Shown here: positions 28,208 through 36,760 of the stretch, piece by piece
Layout: each line of letters begins with the position of its first letter
Position numbering within the stretch: the stretch's first letter is position 1
From: Deltaproteobacteria bacterium
GTDB lineage: Bacteria; Myxococcota; JADLHZ01
DNA: 64,000 nucleotides
Reading direction: 5' to 3'
Assembly (NCBI GenBank): GCA_020848545.1
Contig: JADLHZ010000104.1
Span: 1-64,000, forward strand
Program-made: the position numbers and the translations under genes
Notes under the pieces: generated by a model
Databases searched by the model: none
Told to the model about the DNA's origin: nothing
What the model saw: the letters and a program-made list of their open reading frames with translations, nothing else

Positions 28208-28705
28208 ATGAGACATCAGAATATTCACCGTAAATTTGGCCGCGAAGCGCAGCACCGTATGGCGATGCTTCGCAACCAGGTCACGAGCGTCCTCGAGCAC
28301 GAGCGCATCACCACGACCGACATGAAGGCGAAGGAAGTTCGCAAGATGGTCGAGAAGGTGATCACCTTGGGCAAGCGCGGCGACGTGCATGCGCGCCGGC
28401 TCGCGTTCAAGACCGTGCGCAACCGCGAGGTGATCCAAAAGCTCTTCGGTGAGATCGCCGAGCGCTTCCGCACCCGCCCCGGTGGCTACACGCGCATCCT
28501 GAAGATCGGCAACCGCGTCGGCGACGCCGCGCCGATGTCGATCCTCGAGCTCTTGAAGGCCGACGGCGCCAGCGAAGGCCAGGCGGACAAGCCGGCCAAG
28601 GAAGCCAAGCCGAAGAAGGACGCCGGCGAGGCGAAGGCGAAGAAGGCGGCGAAGTCGGCCGACAAGAGCGAAGAGAAGGCGTCGAAGAAGAAGACGAAGA
28701 AGTAA
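28208..28705 (+). CDS. rplQ: 50S ribosomal protein L17 with long basic tail
   Basis: Large-subunit protein L17 near the tunnel exit (165 residues from ATG 28208). The core has [20 protein letters not shown] and the family block [17 protein letters not shown]. From about residue 118 on there is a Lys/Ala/Glu-rich tail ending KKKTKK, about 45 residues beyond the normal end. It is the last gene of the ribosomal supercluster. Confidence 0.96.
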   Translation: MRHQNIHRKFGREAQHRMAMLRNQVTSVLEHERITTTDMKAKEVRKMVEKVITLGKRGDVHARRLAFKTVRNREVIQKLFGEIAERFRTRPGGYTRILKIGNRVGDAAPMSILELLKADGASEGQADKPAKEAKPKKDAGEAKAKKAAKSADKSEEKASKKKTKK

Positions 28706-29164
28706 GTCGTCGCTTCCGTTCTGCCCGCCCGCCTCCCCCCCTCCTGCAATTCAAGAACAAGGCGAGCACGTGAACTCGAGCACGAGTCGCGAGCACGAAC
28801 TGCCGTGCACAAAAGATCGTCTACGAGCTCTTGTACGCGGTCATTCGTGCTCGGTCTTTCGTGCTCGTGCTCGCGACTCGTGCTCGCGATACGTGCTCGC
28901 GATACGCGCTACGTGCACAAGTGTCCCCTCAGCCGTCGATCGGAGACGAGCCGATACCACCGTCGCGCGCGCGGCGTGAATGTTCGCCTCGCCCGCGCGT
29001 CAGAGCAGCAGCGTGCACGATCTTCATTCATTTCTCTCCGCACTTTTGACTCGCACTCGACTCCGCGTTAGACCCCGCTGCACTTTTCCATGCGGAAAAA
29101 GGCAGCGTAGCGTAGGTTCAACAAGTTCCCCGGCTGGGGACGATAGGAAATTTGGAGGATACGA
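28706..29164 (+). other. 459-base non-coding region with CGAGCAC/GTGCTCG repeats
   Basis: No credible gene: the short open frames here are low-complexity Arg/Ser-rich translations of repeats. The 5' half is packed with the heptamer CGAGCAC on one side and its reverse complement GTGCTCG on the other. The 3' end holds the ribosome-binding site GGAGG (29154-29158) of the lipoprotein gene. TTGACT at 29046 with TAGACC 17 bases further is a weak promoter candidate for it. No clear T-tract terminator for rplQ was found, though the repeat fold may serve. Confidence 0.6.
28777..28886 (+). repeat. 22-bp inverted repeat built from CGAGCAC units
   Basis: The left arm at 28777-28798 and the right arm at 28865-28886 are exact reverse complements over 22 bases, separated by 66 bases. 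Three to five further GTGCTCG copies with CGATAC spacers follow the right arm (to about 28915). The RNA would form a long stem. It lies between rplQ and the lipoprotein genes. Confidence 0.8.
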
Positions 29165-29752
29165 ATGCGATTGACGATGAAGAGCTTTTTGACGGTGGCG
29201 GCGTTCTCGATGGTCGTGGGTTGCGGGGACGACAAGCCCGCCCCGCAAGCAGCTCCGATTGTCCAGTCCGGGCCGGAGTGGGTGACGAAGGGCTCAGGCG
29301 CGTTCGGCGCTGAGGGCGCCAAGGTGTTCTACGGTGTCGGCGTCGCGTCGAACATCAAGAACATCGCGCTCCTGCAGACGACCGCGGACAACCGTGCCCG
29401 CGCGGAAATCACGAAGATCTTCGAGACCTACTCGGCGTCGCTCATGAAGGATTACATGGCGAGCACGTCGGATGGCGACAAGGTGAGCGAAGAGCAGAAC
29501 GTCGAGAACGCGATCAAGACCTTCAGCGCGCAGACCCTCTCGGGCGTGCAGATCGTCGATCGTTGGAAGGACCGTGAGACGGGCGCCATGTACTCGCTCG
29601 CGCGCCTCGACCTGCAAGCGTTCTCGGACAGCATCGGCAAGATGAAGGAGCTCTCCGCGAAGGCGAAGGACTACATCAAGCAGAATGCCGAGCGCGTGCA
29701 CGCCGACCTCGAGAAAGAGGAAGCGAAGGCCGAAGCCCGCAAGGCGCAGTAA
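29165..29752 (+). CDS. LPP20-family lipoprotein
   Basis: A 195-residue outer-membrane lipoprotein candidate. GGAGG 6 bases before ATG 29165 decides the start; the signal peptide ends with the lipobox MVVGC. The following WVTKGSGAFGAEGAKVFYGV and the helix LLQTTADNRARAEITKIFET are the LPP20 pattern (the family includes Helicobacter Lpp20 and Vibrio FlgP). The C-terminus is a charged helix rich in Lys/Glu/Ala. A strong terminator follows, so it can be transcribed alone. It has a paralogue at 29908. Confidence 0.85.
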   Translation: MRLTMKSFLTVAAFSMVVGCGDDKPAPQAAPIVQSGPEWVTKGSGAFGAEGAKVFYGVGVASNIKNIALLQTTADNRARAEITKIFETYSASLMKDYMASTSDGDKVSEEQNVENAIKTFSAQTLSGVQIVDRWKDRETGAMYSLARLDLQAFSDSIGKMKELSAKAKDYIKQNAERVHADLEKEEAKAEARKAQ

Positions 29753-29798
29753 TCAGCACAGGGTGTCAATGCACTGTGTGAATCGCTGAAATGAAAAA

Positions 29799-29837
29799 GG
29801 GCCCGAAGCGTTGCGAAACCTTCGGGCCCTTTTTTTT
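29799..29837 (+). terminator. Rho-independent terminator
   Basis: Ten-pair stem GGGCCCGAAG (29799-29808) with CTTCGGGCCC (29820-29829), an 11-base loop and eight T residues (29830-29837). Five A residues before the stem extend pairing and could let it work on the other strand too. A second small hairpin, AGACG-TCG-CGTCT followed by T residues (29839-29855), comes right after, a tandem backup. Confidence 0.95.
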
Positions 29838-29907
29838 CAGACGTCGCGTCTTTTTCAGGCGAAACGGACGACGACTGATAGCATTCGAGATCGGGAGAGC
29901 ATCGCAC

Positions 29908-30525
29908 ATGAAACACCGGATCGGCTTCACCGCGTCACTCGGGATCGTTCTTCTCGGCACCGGTTTGTGCGCCGCCTTCAGCGCCTGTGGCGGTGGCAGC
30001 GCGCCGCCGCCGCGCGCCAACGCCGCGAACGATCCGAACGTGCCTCCGTGGGTCGACCGCGTACCCGACGTGAAGGGCAAGATCTGCGCGCTCGGCTCGG
30101 CGGAGCCGACGTTCTTCCGCGAAGATGGCAAGGTCTACGCGGCCGAAAACGCGCGTACGCAGCTCGCGTCGACGCTGAGCCTGCGCGTCGAGAGCGTGAT
30201 GATCGACATTCAATCGACCAACAGCGGCGAGAACTACGTCGACCAGCAGTACGTGACCCAAGCGCAGAGCTTCGCCACCGATGCGGTGGTGCAAGGCGCG
30301 CAAGTGATCTCGTACTGGTACGATGAGACCGGGACGCGCGGCCGCCAACGTGCGACCTACGCGCTCGCGTGTCTCGATACGAATAGCTCGGTCGCCGAGC
30401 TGAATAACCGCCTACAGCAGGCCTATCCGCAGAACGAAAAGACCAACCAAAAAATCCGCGAGCGCGCGAAGGCCGCGTTCGACGATCTCGAGAAGGAAGA
30501 GGCCAAGCACGCCAAAAACAAGTGA
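29908..30525 (+). CDS. LPP20-family lipoprotein (second copy)
   Basis: 205 residues from ATG 29908, which gives MKHRIGFTASLGIVLLGTG and the lipobox FSAC. The open frame runs back to 29791 but would start inside the terminator. PPWVDRVPDVKGKICALGSA and AENARTQLASTLSLRVESVM follow the LPP20 pattern (surface beta strand then long helix). It is related to the lipoprotein at 29165 but with a clearly different sequence. Both proteins end in a Lys/Glu-rich helix. Location: outer membrane, probably facing the periplasm. Confidence 0.83.
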   Translation: MKHRIGFTASLGIVLLGTGLCAAFSACGGGSAPPPRANAANDPNVPPWVDRVPDVKGKICALGSAEPTFFREDGKVYAAENARTQLASTLSLRVESVMIDIQSTNSGENYVDQQYVTQAQSFATDAVVQGAQVISYWYDETGTRGRQRATYALACLDTNSSVAELNNRLQQAYPQNEKTNQKIRERAKAAFDDLEKEEAKHAKNK

Positions 30526-30578
30526 GCGTGCGCCTCTTCGAGACCTTCGTTTTGACCGGACCGTGAAAGGGTAAAACC

Positions 30579-31667
30579 ATGCAGCGTGCGTTCTTGTTAG
30601 TCGTATTCGCGTTTTCTTTGAGCGTCGCGAGCCGCGCCGGGGCGATGAGCCCGCGCGACATCTATCAGAAGAGCGGCGCCGCGGTGGTGCTGATCCTCTC
30701 GTCGGACGACGGCAAGACGGGCTCGGGTGGCACCGGGTCGATCATCACGAAGGACGGCAAAGTCGTCACCAACGCGCACGTGATTCTGAACGCGAGCGGG
30801 CAGCCGTACAAGACGACCTACGTGTTCCTGAAGCCGGCGAAGGTCAGCGGCGACAACGCGCAGGACTTGAAGCTGCGCTACACGGCGACGGTGAAGGCCT
30901 ACAGCCCGCCGGCCGAGCTCGATCTGGCGATCCTTCAGCTGGAAAACGCGCCGGCCGATCCGCCGACGGTGCAGTTCGGCGATCCGAGCGACGTCAACAT
31001 CGGAGATCCCGTGGTCGCCGTGGGCCATCCCGAGCAAGGTGGCTTGTGGACGCTGACGACGGGCACCGTCTCGACGATGATCCAGAACTTCGATCGCATC
31101 AAAGGCAAGCACGTGTTCCAGACCGAGGCGAGCTTCAACCGCGGCAACTCGGGCGGACCGCTCTTCGACGAGTACGGCAACATCATCGGCATCAATACGA
31201 TGATCGCGCGCAAGGCCGCCGACGGGTTGGCGATCACCGCGGTCAACTTCTCGCTGAAGTCGAGCGTCGCGGTCGATTGGTTGAAGACGCAGCAGCTCAC
31301 GCTCGCGTACGCGACGAAGCCGGCGGGATCCGAGGCCGTCGCCGCGAACGTCGCGCCAAATACGGCGAAGCAGCCTGAAGCGAAGAAGCCGGAGGCCGTG
31401 GCGACCGCCGCGCCACCGCCGGCCGCGAAGGAGGCGCCACCCGCCGCCGTCGAGCAACCGCCGCCAGCCGAAGCGAAGGCCTCGAACGAGGTGGCGAACA
31501 AGAGCGCCGTGCCGGCGAACGACCTGCCGAAGAACGCGAAGATCGAGACGCAAAAACGCCCGTACAGCATCGACAAGCTGCTCAAGGACCAGATGAAGGA
31601 CCTCGAGGACATGATGGGCGAGATGAGCGGGAAGACGAAGAAGAAGCTCGGCAAGAAGGGTTTCTAG
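30579..31667 (+). CDS. Exported trypsin-like serine protease
   Basis: A 362-residue protein with a signal peptide (cut near SRAGA, residue 22) and an S1/HtrA-like protease domain at about 30-235. The triad is visible: His67 in VVTNAHVIL, Asp115 in AELDLAILQ and Ser191 in NRGNSGGPLFDEYG. There is no PDZ domain. Residues 250-320 are Ala/Pro-rich, a flexible or wall-spanning linker, and the C-terminus is a Lys-rich helix (MKDLEDMMGEMSGKTKKK). It probably acts in the periplasm, perhaps on the neighbouring lipoproteins; that is inference from position. Confidence 0.87.
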   Translation: MQRAFLLVVFAFSLSVASRAGAMSPRDIYQKSGAAVVLILSSDDGKTGSGGTGSIITKDGKVVTNAHVILNASGQPYKTTYVFLKPAKVSGDNAQDLKLRYTATVKAYSPPAELDLAILQLENAPADPPTVQFGDPSDVNIGDPVVAVGHPEQGGLWTLTTGTVSTMIQNFDRIKGKHVFQTEASFNRGNSGGPLFDEYGNIIGINTMIARKAADGLAITAVNFSLKSSVAVDWLKTQQLTLAYATKPAGSEAVAANVAPNTAKQPEAKKPEAVATAAPPPAAKEAPPAAVEQPPPAEAKASNEVANKSAVPANDLPKNAKIETQKRPYSIDKLLKDQMKDLEDMMGEMSGKTKKKLGKKGF

Positions 31668-31694
31668 GCGCGGCGAAGTCGGCCTCAAACGACC

Positions 31695-31730
31695 GGCGAC
31701 GGCGACGGCGACGGCAACGGCGACGGCACG
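31695..31730 (+). repeat. GGCGAC hexanucleotide tandem repeat
   Basis: Five or six head-to-tail GGCGAC units (one reads GGCAAC, the last GGCACG) between the protease stop (31667) and the CsgG-like ATG (31771). Hexamer tracts can change copy number by slippage and so alter promoter or leader spacing. No evidence of variation is visible in a single sequence. Confidence 0.8.
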
Positions 31731-31770
31731 ACGAGCAGCACGACCTTCAACGTCGCTCGAAAGTGCCCCG

Positions 31771-32946
31771 ATGCGAATCACCTCTACTCTTTTTCTTCTC
31801 GCCAGCGTCGCGATCGCCACGCCGGCGCTCGCGGCCAAAGACAAACCGATCGTCGTCATCTTGCCCTTCGAAGCGCCGCGCGCGGGTGAGGCGTACGAGC
31901 TCGGCTTGAACGCGGTCGAGTACTTCACCGTGCAGCTCGTCGACGGCAAGAAGGTGCGTGTGCTCGAGCGCAGCAAGCTCGACAAGGTGCTGAAGGAGCA
32001 CGAGCTCAACATGAGCGGCTTCGTCGACCCGTCGACGATCAAACGTCAGCTCGGCAAGGCGCTCGCGGCAGACTTTTGCGTCATGGGCCGGATCAGCGCG
32101 CTCGGCGACGCGTGGTCGCTGTCCGCGCGGCTCGTCAACATCGAGACGGCCGAGATGGAGGTCGCCAAGGAAGTGTCGTTCCGTGATCTCGCGTCGCTGC
32201 GCGTCGCCATCAAGATCCTGGCGAAGCAGTTCATCGGCGAGATCACCGGCGAAGCGGTCGCCAAGTCCGCTGCCGAGGGCATGCTCGCGACCGATCCGAA
32301 GCACTTCTACGCGGCCGCCGAGCTGCTCACCGGCTACCTTCAGCGCTTGGTGCCTACGGTCGAAGGCGAAGTGGCCGAGGTGCAGACCGACGACAAGACC
32401 GTCAGCGTGTCGAGCAAGTCGGCGTTCGGCCAGATCCCGCTCGGCACGCGCCTCGAGGTGTTTCACGACGAGGTCAGTGGCAAGAACAAGGTCGGCGAGA
32501 TCTTCGTGAGCAAGGTGGAGGCGGGCGAGAAGACGCTCGTCGCGGCGTATACGAAGAAGTCGCTCGGCGACACGCTGCAGATGGGCGACATCGTTTCGAC
32601 CAAGAAGTACAAGGCGCGCGTCGGCATCGGCAACATCGTCGACGAGGCGGAGGACAACGAAGCGCTGGTGAAGAAGTTTCGCGAGAGCGTCGCCGAGCGG
32701 TTGTCGGACATGGAGCGCATGGGCTCGGTCGACTACGACGAGCTTGGCGAGATGCTGCTCAACGCCTACGGCACTGGCGGCAGCGCCAAAGAGAAGCAGA
32801 TGAAGGATCTGCACAAGAAGGGCGTCGACTTCATCGTCGTCGGAAAGTTCTACGGGCGGCCCGGCGATCGCCGCACCGACTTCAAGGTGTACAACGCCTA
32901 CACGGGCAAGATCGCGCTCGAGGTGAAGATCGACACCCGCCTTTGA
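31771..32946 (+). CDS. CsgG/FlgT-like exported protein
   Basis: A 391-residue protein with a Sec signal peptide (MRITSTLFLLASVAIATPALA) lacking a lipobox Cys. The region about 25-160 matches the CsgG/LpoB-type fold: IVVILPFEA, NAVEYFTVQLVDGKKVRVLE, LERSKLDKVLKEHELNMSGF, then FCVMGRISALGDAWSLSARL. A central beta domain (about 195-285) resembles the FlgT C-terminal domain, ending LQMGDIV. A final domain (FIVVGKFYGR) repeats the CsgG-like theme. CsgG forms the curli secretion pore, while FlgT is a flagellar H-ring protein; which role applies here is unknown. It is in one cluster with LPP20, LpoB-like and COG3014-like genes. Confidence 0.75.
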   Translation: MRITSTLFLLASVAIATPALAAKDKPIVVILPFEAPRAGEAYELGLNAVEYFTVQLVDGKKVRVLERSKLDKVLKEHELNMSGFVDPSTIKRQLGKALAADFCVMGRISALGDAWSLSARLVNIETAEMEVAKEVSFRDLASLRVAIKILAKQFIGEITGEAVAKSAAEGMLATDPKHFYAAAELLTGYLQRLVPTVEGEVAEVQTDDKTVSVSSKSAFGQIPLGTRLEVFHDEVSGKNKVGEIFVSKVEAGEKTLVAAYTKKSLGDTLQMGDIVSTKKYKARVGIGNIVDEAEDNEALVKKFRESVAERLSDMERMGSVDYDELGEMLLNAYGTGGSAKEKQMKDLHKKGVDFIVVGKFYGRPGDRRTDFKVYNAYTGKIALEVKIDTRL

Positions 32947-33053
32947 CGTCGCAAGCTTCGGCGCGTTCTCGGGCGTGATTTCGTGACACTGCTAACCTTG
33001 CACATCGAAAAACATCAGGTACAAACACCGATTCATAAAGGGAGCCAAATAAC

Positions 33054-33650
33054 ATGAAGACCAGATGGTTGAGCTTGCTGCTTGTGGGCCTCGTTGTCAG
33101 CTGCGGTGATGACAAGAAGGTGACGCGCGTCTCGGAGAGCGAGGTCACCGACATCAGCGACAAATGGAACGACACCGACTCGCGCCTCGTCGCGCAAGAG
33201 ATGATCTCGAGCTGCCTCGGCGACGGCTGGGTCGACAACGCGACCAAAGAGCTCGGCAAGAAGCCGGTCGTCATCGTGCAGCTCATCAAGAACAAGGCGA
33301 GCGAGCACATCGCGGTCGGCACCTTCGCCAAGGACCTCGAGCGCATGCTGATTAAAGACGGCCGCATCAAGTTCGTCGCCTCGGCGAGCGAGCGCGAGAG
33401 CATCCGCGCCGAGCGCGCCGACCAAGCCGACAACGCGTCGGACGACACCATGAATAGCGGCGGCAAGGAGCTCGGCGCCAACTTCGCGCTGAAGGGCTCG
33501 ATCGAAGTCATCAACCAACGCGACGGCGGCACCCAGGTGAAGTTCTACCAGGTGAACCTCGAGCTGATCAGCCTCTCGGACAACAGCAAGGCGTGGATCG
33601 GGGACAAGAAGATCAAGAAGGTGATCAATCAAGCCGGCGCCAAGTGGTAA
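33054..33650 (+). CDS. LpoB-like lipoprotein (penicillin-binding-protein activator family)
   Basis: A 198-residue lipoprotein; the signal peptide ends with lipobox VVSC (Cys18 or so). The mature part follows the LpoB/PF13036 pattern: KKPVVIVQLIKNKASEHIAV, then LERMLIKDGRIKFVASASER, GANFALKGSIEVINQRDG and YQVNLELISLSDNSKAWIG. In enterobacteria LpoB activates PBP1b from the outer membrane, but many LpoB-like proteins occur in organisms without that pair, so function is not certain. It precedes the COG3014-like gene by 38 bases; probably co-transcribed. Confidence 0.85.
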   Translation: MKTRWLSLLLVGLVVSCGDDKKVTRVSESEVTDISDKWNDTDSRLVAQEMISSCLGDGWVDNATKELGKKPVVIVQLIKNKASEHIAVGTFAKDLERMLIKDGRIKFVASASERESIRAERADQADNASDDTMNSGGKELGANFALKGSIEVINQRDGGTQVKFYQVNLELISLSDNSKAWIGDKKIKKVINQAGAKW

Positions 33651-33688
33651 CGAGCGCGTAGTCAAACTTCAGCCGAAAGGATCCTTCC

Positions 33689-35077
33689 GTGAAATCGTCT
33701 CGTTCTATCACGCAGCTCCATAGCGTTGCGCTCGGGCTCTGCCTCGGCGCCGCCCTCTCCGCGTGCGGCGTCAACTCGCAGAACAACTACGAGCAGATGC
33801 GCGGCATGCTCGTCGAGCAGAAGTTCTCTGACGCCGCCAACTGGATCGAAGGCAACAAGGACAAGATCTACGGAGAGAACAACGCCGTCCTGTTCTACAT
33901 GGACAAGATGATGGCGCTGCACCTCGCCAAGCAATACAAAGAGTCGAACGAGCTCGTTCAGAAGGCCGACGAGAAGATCGAGGCGCTGTATACCGAGAGC
34001 GTGTCGAAGAACATCGGCGCGTTCCTCACGAACGACAACGTGCTTCCGTACGAAGGTGAAGAGTTCGAGAAGGTGCTGATCCACTTGGTCGGCGCCTTGA
34101 ACTTCACTGGCCTTGGCGACAAAGAAGGCGCGCTCGTCGAAGCCCGCCGCGTCGAAGAGAAGCTGACGCAGCTCAACGATCGGATCACGAAGGGTGCCAA
34201 AGACGAGAAGGACGAAGCGGCCAAGGCGCGCGCGCAGTACTCGGAAGACGCGTTCGTGCGCTGGTTCATCGGCTGCATGTACGAGACCGAGGCCGACCAG
34301 CAGAGCCTGAACGACGCGCTCATCGCCTACAAGAAGGCGCTCGAGGCGTACGAAAAATCTTACACGCCGAAGTACAAGACGCCGGTGCCGACCTTGCTCG
34401 TGCAGGACTACGCGCGCGCGGCCGAGGCGCTCCGCTTCGACGAAGACCTCGCGGCGCTGAAGAAGAAGTTCCCGAACCTCAGCTATCCAAAGCCGGCGGA
34501 CACCAAAGACAAGGGCGAGATCGTGCTCCTCCACTTGAACGGCGAAGCGCCGTACAAGATCGAGAAGACCTGGGAGACTGTGGCCGACAGCAAGGCGATC
34601 AAGGTCGCGTACCCAGAGTATGCGATGAAGACGAAGAGCATCGCTTACGCCACGCTCAGCGTCTCCGGCACCGAGTCGAAGACCGAGACCTTCGAAGACG
34701 TCGCCGCGATCGCCGTGCAAAGCTTGGCCGATCGCATGGGCCGCGTGAAGGCCAAGATGATCGCGCGCGCGATCGCCAAGTTCATCGCCGCCAAGGCCGC
34801 GGAAGTCGCGACCGAGCAAGCGGGCGGTGGCGGCCTCGGCAAGCTGATGGGCGCCGCGGTGTCCGTCGCTGGTGCGGCGACCGAGAAGGCCGACGTGCGC
34901 AGCTGGCTGCTCCTGCCGGCGACGATCGACATCGCCAAGGCCTACATTCCGGCCGGCAAGCACAACGTCACGGTCACCTTCCACTCCGCCGCGGGCGGCG
35001 TCGTGCGGACGGAGACGATCCCGGACGTGGAAGTCAAACCCGGTAAGAAAGTCTTCCTGAACCTCCGCACGTTCTGA
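33689..35077 (+). CDS. COG3014-like lipoprotein
   Basis: A 462-residue lipoprotein; start GTG 33689 (after AAAGGATC), signal peptide ending with lipobox LSAC. The mature N-terminal part (40-270) is helical and TPR-like, with YEQMRGMLVEQKFSDAANWI and KEGALVEARRVEEKL. The C-terminal part is beta-rich with NVTVTFHSAAGGVV. This arrangement is that of the COG3014 family, commonly encoded beside LpoB-like and LPP20-like lipoproteins. Function unknown; probably a structural part of an outer-membrane complex. It is convergent with the barrel-protein gene (24 bases). Confidence 0.75.
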   Translation: MKSSRSITQLHSVALGLCLGAALSACGVNSQNNYEQMRGMLVEQKFSDAANWIEGNKDKIYGENNAVLFYMDKMMALHLAKQYKESNELVQKADEKIEALYTESVSKNIGAFLTNDNVLPYEGEEFEKVLIHLVGALNFTGLGDKEGALVEARRVEEKLTQLNDRITKGAKDEKDEAAKARAQYSEDAFVRWFIGCMYETEADQQSLNDALIAYKKALEAYEKSYTPKYKTPVPTLLVQDYARAAEALRFDEDLAALKKKFPNLSYPKPADTKDKGEIVLLHLNGEAPYKIEKTWETVADSKAIKVAYPEYAMKTKSIAYATLSVSGTESKTETFEDVAAIAVQSLADRMGRVKAKMIARAIAKFIAAKAAEVATEQAGGGGLGKLMGAAVSVAGAATEKADVRSWLLLPATIDIAKAYIPAGKHNVTVTFHSAAGGVVRTETIPDVEVKPGKKVFLNLRTF

Positions 35078-35101
35078 TCTCGGCCACGTTCACGGCCACG
35101 A

Positions 35102-36727
35102 TCAAAAGCTAAATCGGCAACGTAAGAACACCTGCGACGAACCGTTCTCCGGTTTGCCGAACTTGTGCGTGCTGCTCTTGGCGATGAACAGGAGCGCTCC
35201 GGCGTAGATCTCGAGGCCGGCGAAGGGTTTTAGGATGAGCGCGGGAAAGAGCACGGCTGAGGCGTCGGCGGCCAGGTTGACGACGCCGCTCAAGCGCAGC
35301 GTGTAGTCCTCGCCGAACGGCTTGATGTCGATGTTGCTCATCAAATAGTGCTTCAAGAAGTCGGTGCCGAACTCGTCGACGAAGCCGTAGATGTACTGCG
35401 CGTTCACGTAGAGCCACTTCGCAAAGGTGTAGTCGAGCCCGGCGGTGGCTTTGACGAACGGCGTCTTCCGGATGACGGGGCAGGGGCGCGCTTCGCTGCA
35501 CGGGAGCGCGCGCCCGTAGAGGCTTTGCAGCAGTGTGGCGTCAGCGTCCGGGCCGTAGTCGACCGAGAAGTTCACCGCCTCCGGAATGAACAAGCCAATC
35601 TCGCCCCAAAAGCCGAGGCCGCCGAGCTTCTCGATCGACGTCGTGAAGTCGAGGCCGACCATGTGAAAGCGCGGGTAGGTGAGATCGATCACCGTCACGG
35701 TGTCGACGCGCGACGGCAGGAACGAGCCCGGCGCCTGCTCGCGCAGCGTGGTCACCGTCGCGTGCGTGGGCGACGGCAGGTCCCAGTAGGCGTAAGCATA
35801 CGAGAGCGACGCGTCGATGTTGAGGAACGAGCCTTTGATCTTCGCGCCGGCCATGCCGTTTTGGATCGTCGGCGCCGGCGGCTTCGGCAGCGGCACCACG
35901 GTGTTGTTGATCGGAAAGCCGAAGGTCTCCTGCGTGTTCGCTTGGAACGCCTGCAGGTCGGCGAGCGCGCGCTGATCGCGGGGATCGGCCACGGTCGCGC
36001 CGCCCGAGAACGCTGCCGGCGCCGTGGTTGGCAAGCGCGAGGGACGAAACACCGGGATGTAGATGGCGGTGAACGACAGATCGATCGGCGTCTGGTAGCG
36101 CGCGAGGATCATCTGGTTCGAGATCGGCCGGCCGAAGGTCAACGGATCGTAGAAGTCGCGCGCGTTCAGCACGTTCGTCGGGTTGAAGAAGTCGCTCGTG
36201 CCCCACACCGCGGTCTGCCGGCCGAGCTTGAAGTCGAGGCCCGGCGCCACGTTCGTCAGCTCGATGAAGGCGTCGTCGAGCTCGATCCAGAACGGATCGA
36301 TCTTCGTGCGGTCGAGCAGGTCATTGAACTCGGCCGTGCGGGCGATGCCGGTGAAGAGGGGCCGCGCCTGGGCCACGGCCTTCACATGCTCGCCGACAGC
36401 GACCGTCAGGCGCCCCATGATCTGCGTCTCGTTGCGCACGTAGGTGCTTTGCCGCTCGATGTTGTTGCGCTCGAAGACGACGAAGCGAAGGTCGTTCTGG
36501 ATGAAGCCGCGGCCGCTGATCTCGAAGGGTCCGAGCGAATACGAGCCGGAGAACGCGTCGTTGGCGCTCTCCTCGGCAGGTGGCGCGGCTTCGGGCTCGC
36601 TCGGCGCCGACGCTGGCTGCGACGCGGCCTCACTCGGCGGCGTCGGTGGAATGGCGAGCGAAGGCGGCGCCGCCGGCGGAGCATCGGCGTTCAGAAGAGC
36701 GCAGGCGAGGAGCGTCCAAGAGAGCAT
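35102..36727 (-). CDS. Predicted outer-membrane beta-barrel protein
   Basis: A 541-residue exported protein. After the signal peptide (cut near residue 15) there is a Pro/Ala-rich linker (16-55), then a beta-rich barrel domain with alternating patterns, e.g. GPFEISGRGFIQNDLRFVVF and LGRQTAVWGTSDFFNPTNVL. The chain ends LRCRFSF with a final Phe, typical of barrels inserted by BamA. The WGTSDFFNPTN motif resembles DUF1302/alginate-export-type porins, a moderate guess. AAGGAA precedes the ATG on the minus strand. Substrate unknown. Confidence 0.8.
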   Translation of the reverse strand: MLSWTLLACALLNADAPPAAPPSLAIPPTPPSEAASQPASAPSEPEAAPPAEESANDAFSGSYSLGPFEISGRGFIQNDLRFVVFERNNIERQSTYVRNETQIMGRLTVAVGEHVKAVAQARPLFTGIARTAEFNDLLDRTKIDPFWIELDDAFIELTNVAPGLDFKLGRQTAVWGTSDFFNPTNVLNARDFYDPLTFGRPISNQMILARYQTPIDLSFTAIYIPVFRPSRLPTTAPAAFSGGATVADPRDQRALADLQAFQANTQETFGFPINNTVVPLPKPPAPTIQNGMAGAKIKGSFLNIDASLSYAYAYWDLPSPTHATVTTLREQAPGSFLPSRVDTVTVIDLTYPRFHMVGLDFTTSIEKLGGLGFWGEIGLFIPEAVNFSVDYGPDADATLLQSLYGRALPCSEARPCPVIRKTPFVKATAGLDYTFAKWLYVNAQYIYGFVDEFGTDFLKHYLMSNIDIKPFGEDYTLRLSGVVNLAADASAVLFPALILKPFAGLEIYAGALLFIAKSSTHKFGKPENGSSQVFLRCRFSF

Positions 36728-36760
36728 CGAGGTTTCCTTATGATTTCAGACCGCGGCGAG

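Noticed and set aside
28770-28920. CRISPR array or replication origin in the repeat field
   Set aside because: The repeats are only seven bases and in both orientations with no regular spacers; no DnaA-box-like TTATCCACA was seen and no cas genes are near.
28770-29071. Small plus-strand open frames in the repeat field after rplQ
   Set aside because: They are Ser/Arg/Cys-rich translations of the GTGCTCG repeats, without ribosome-binding sites.
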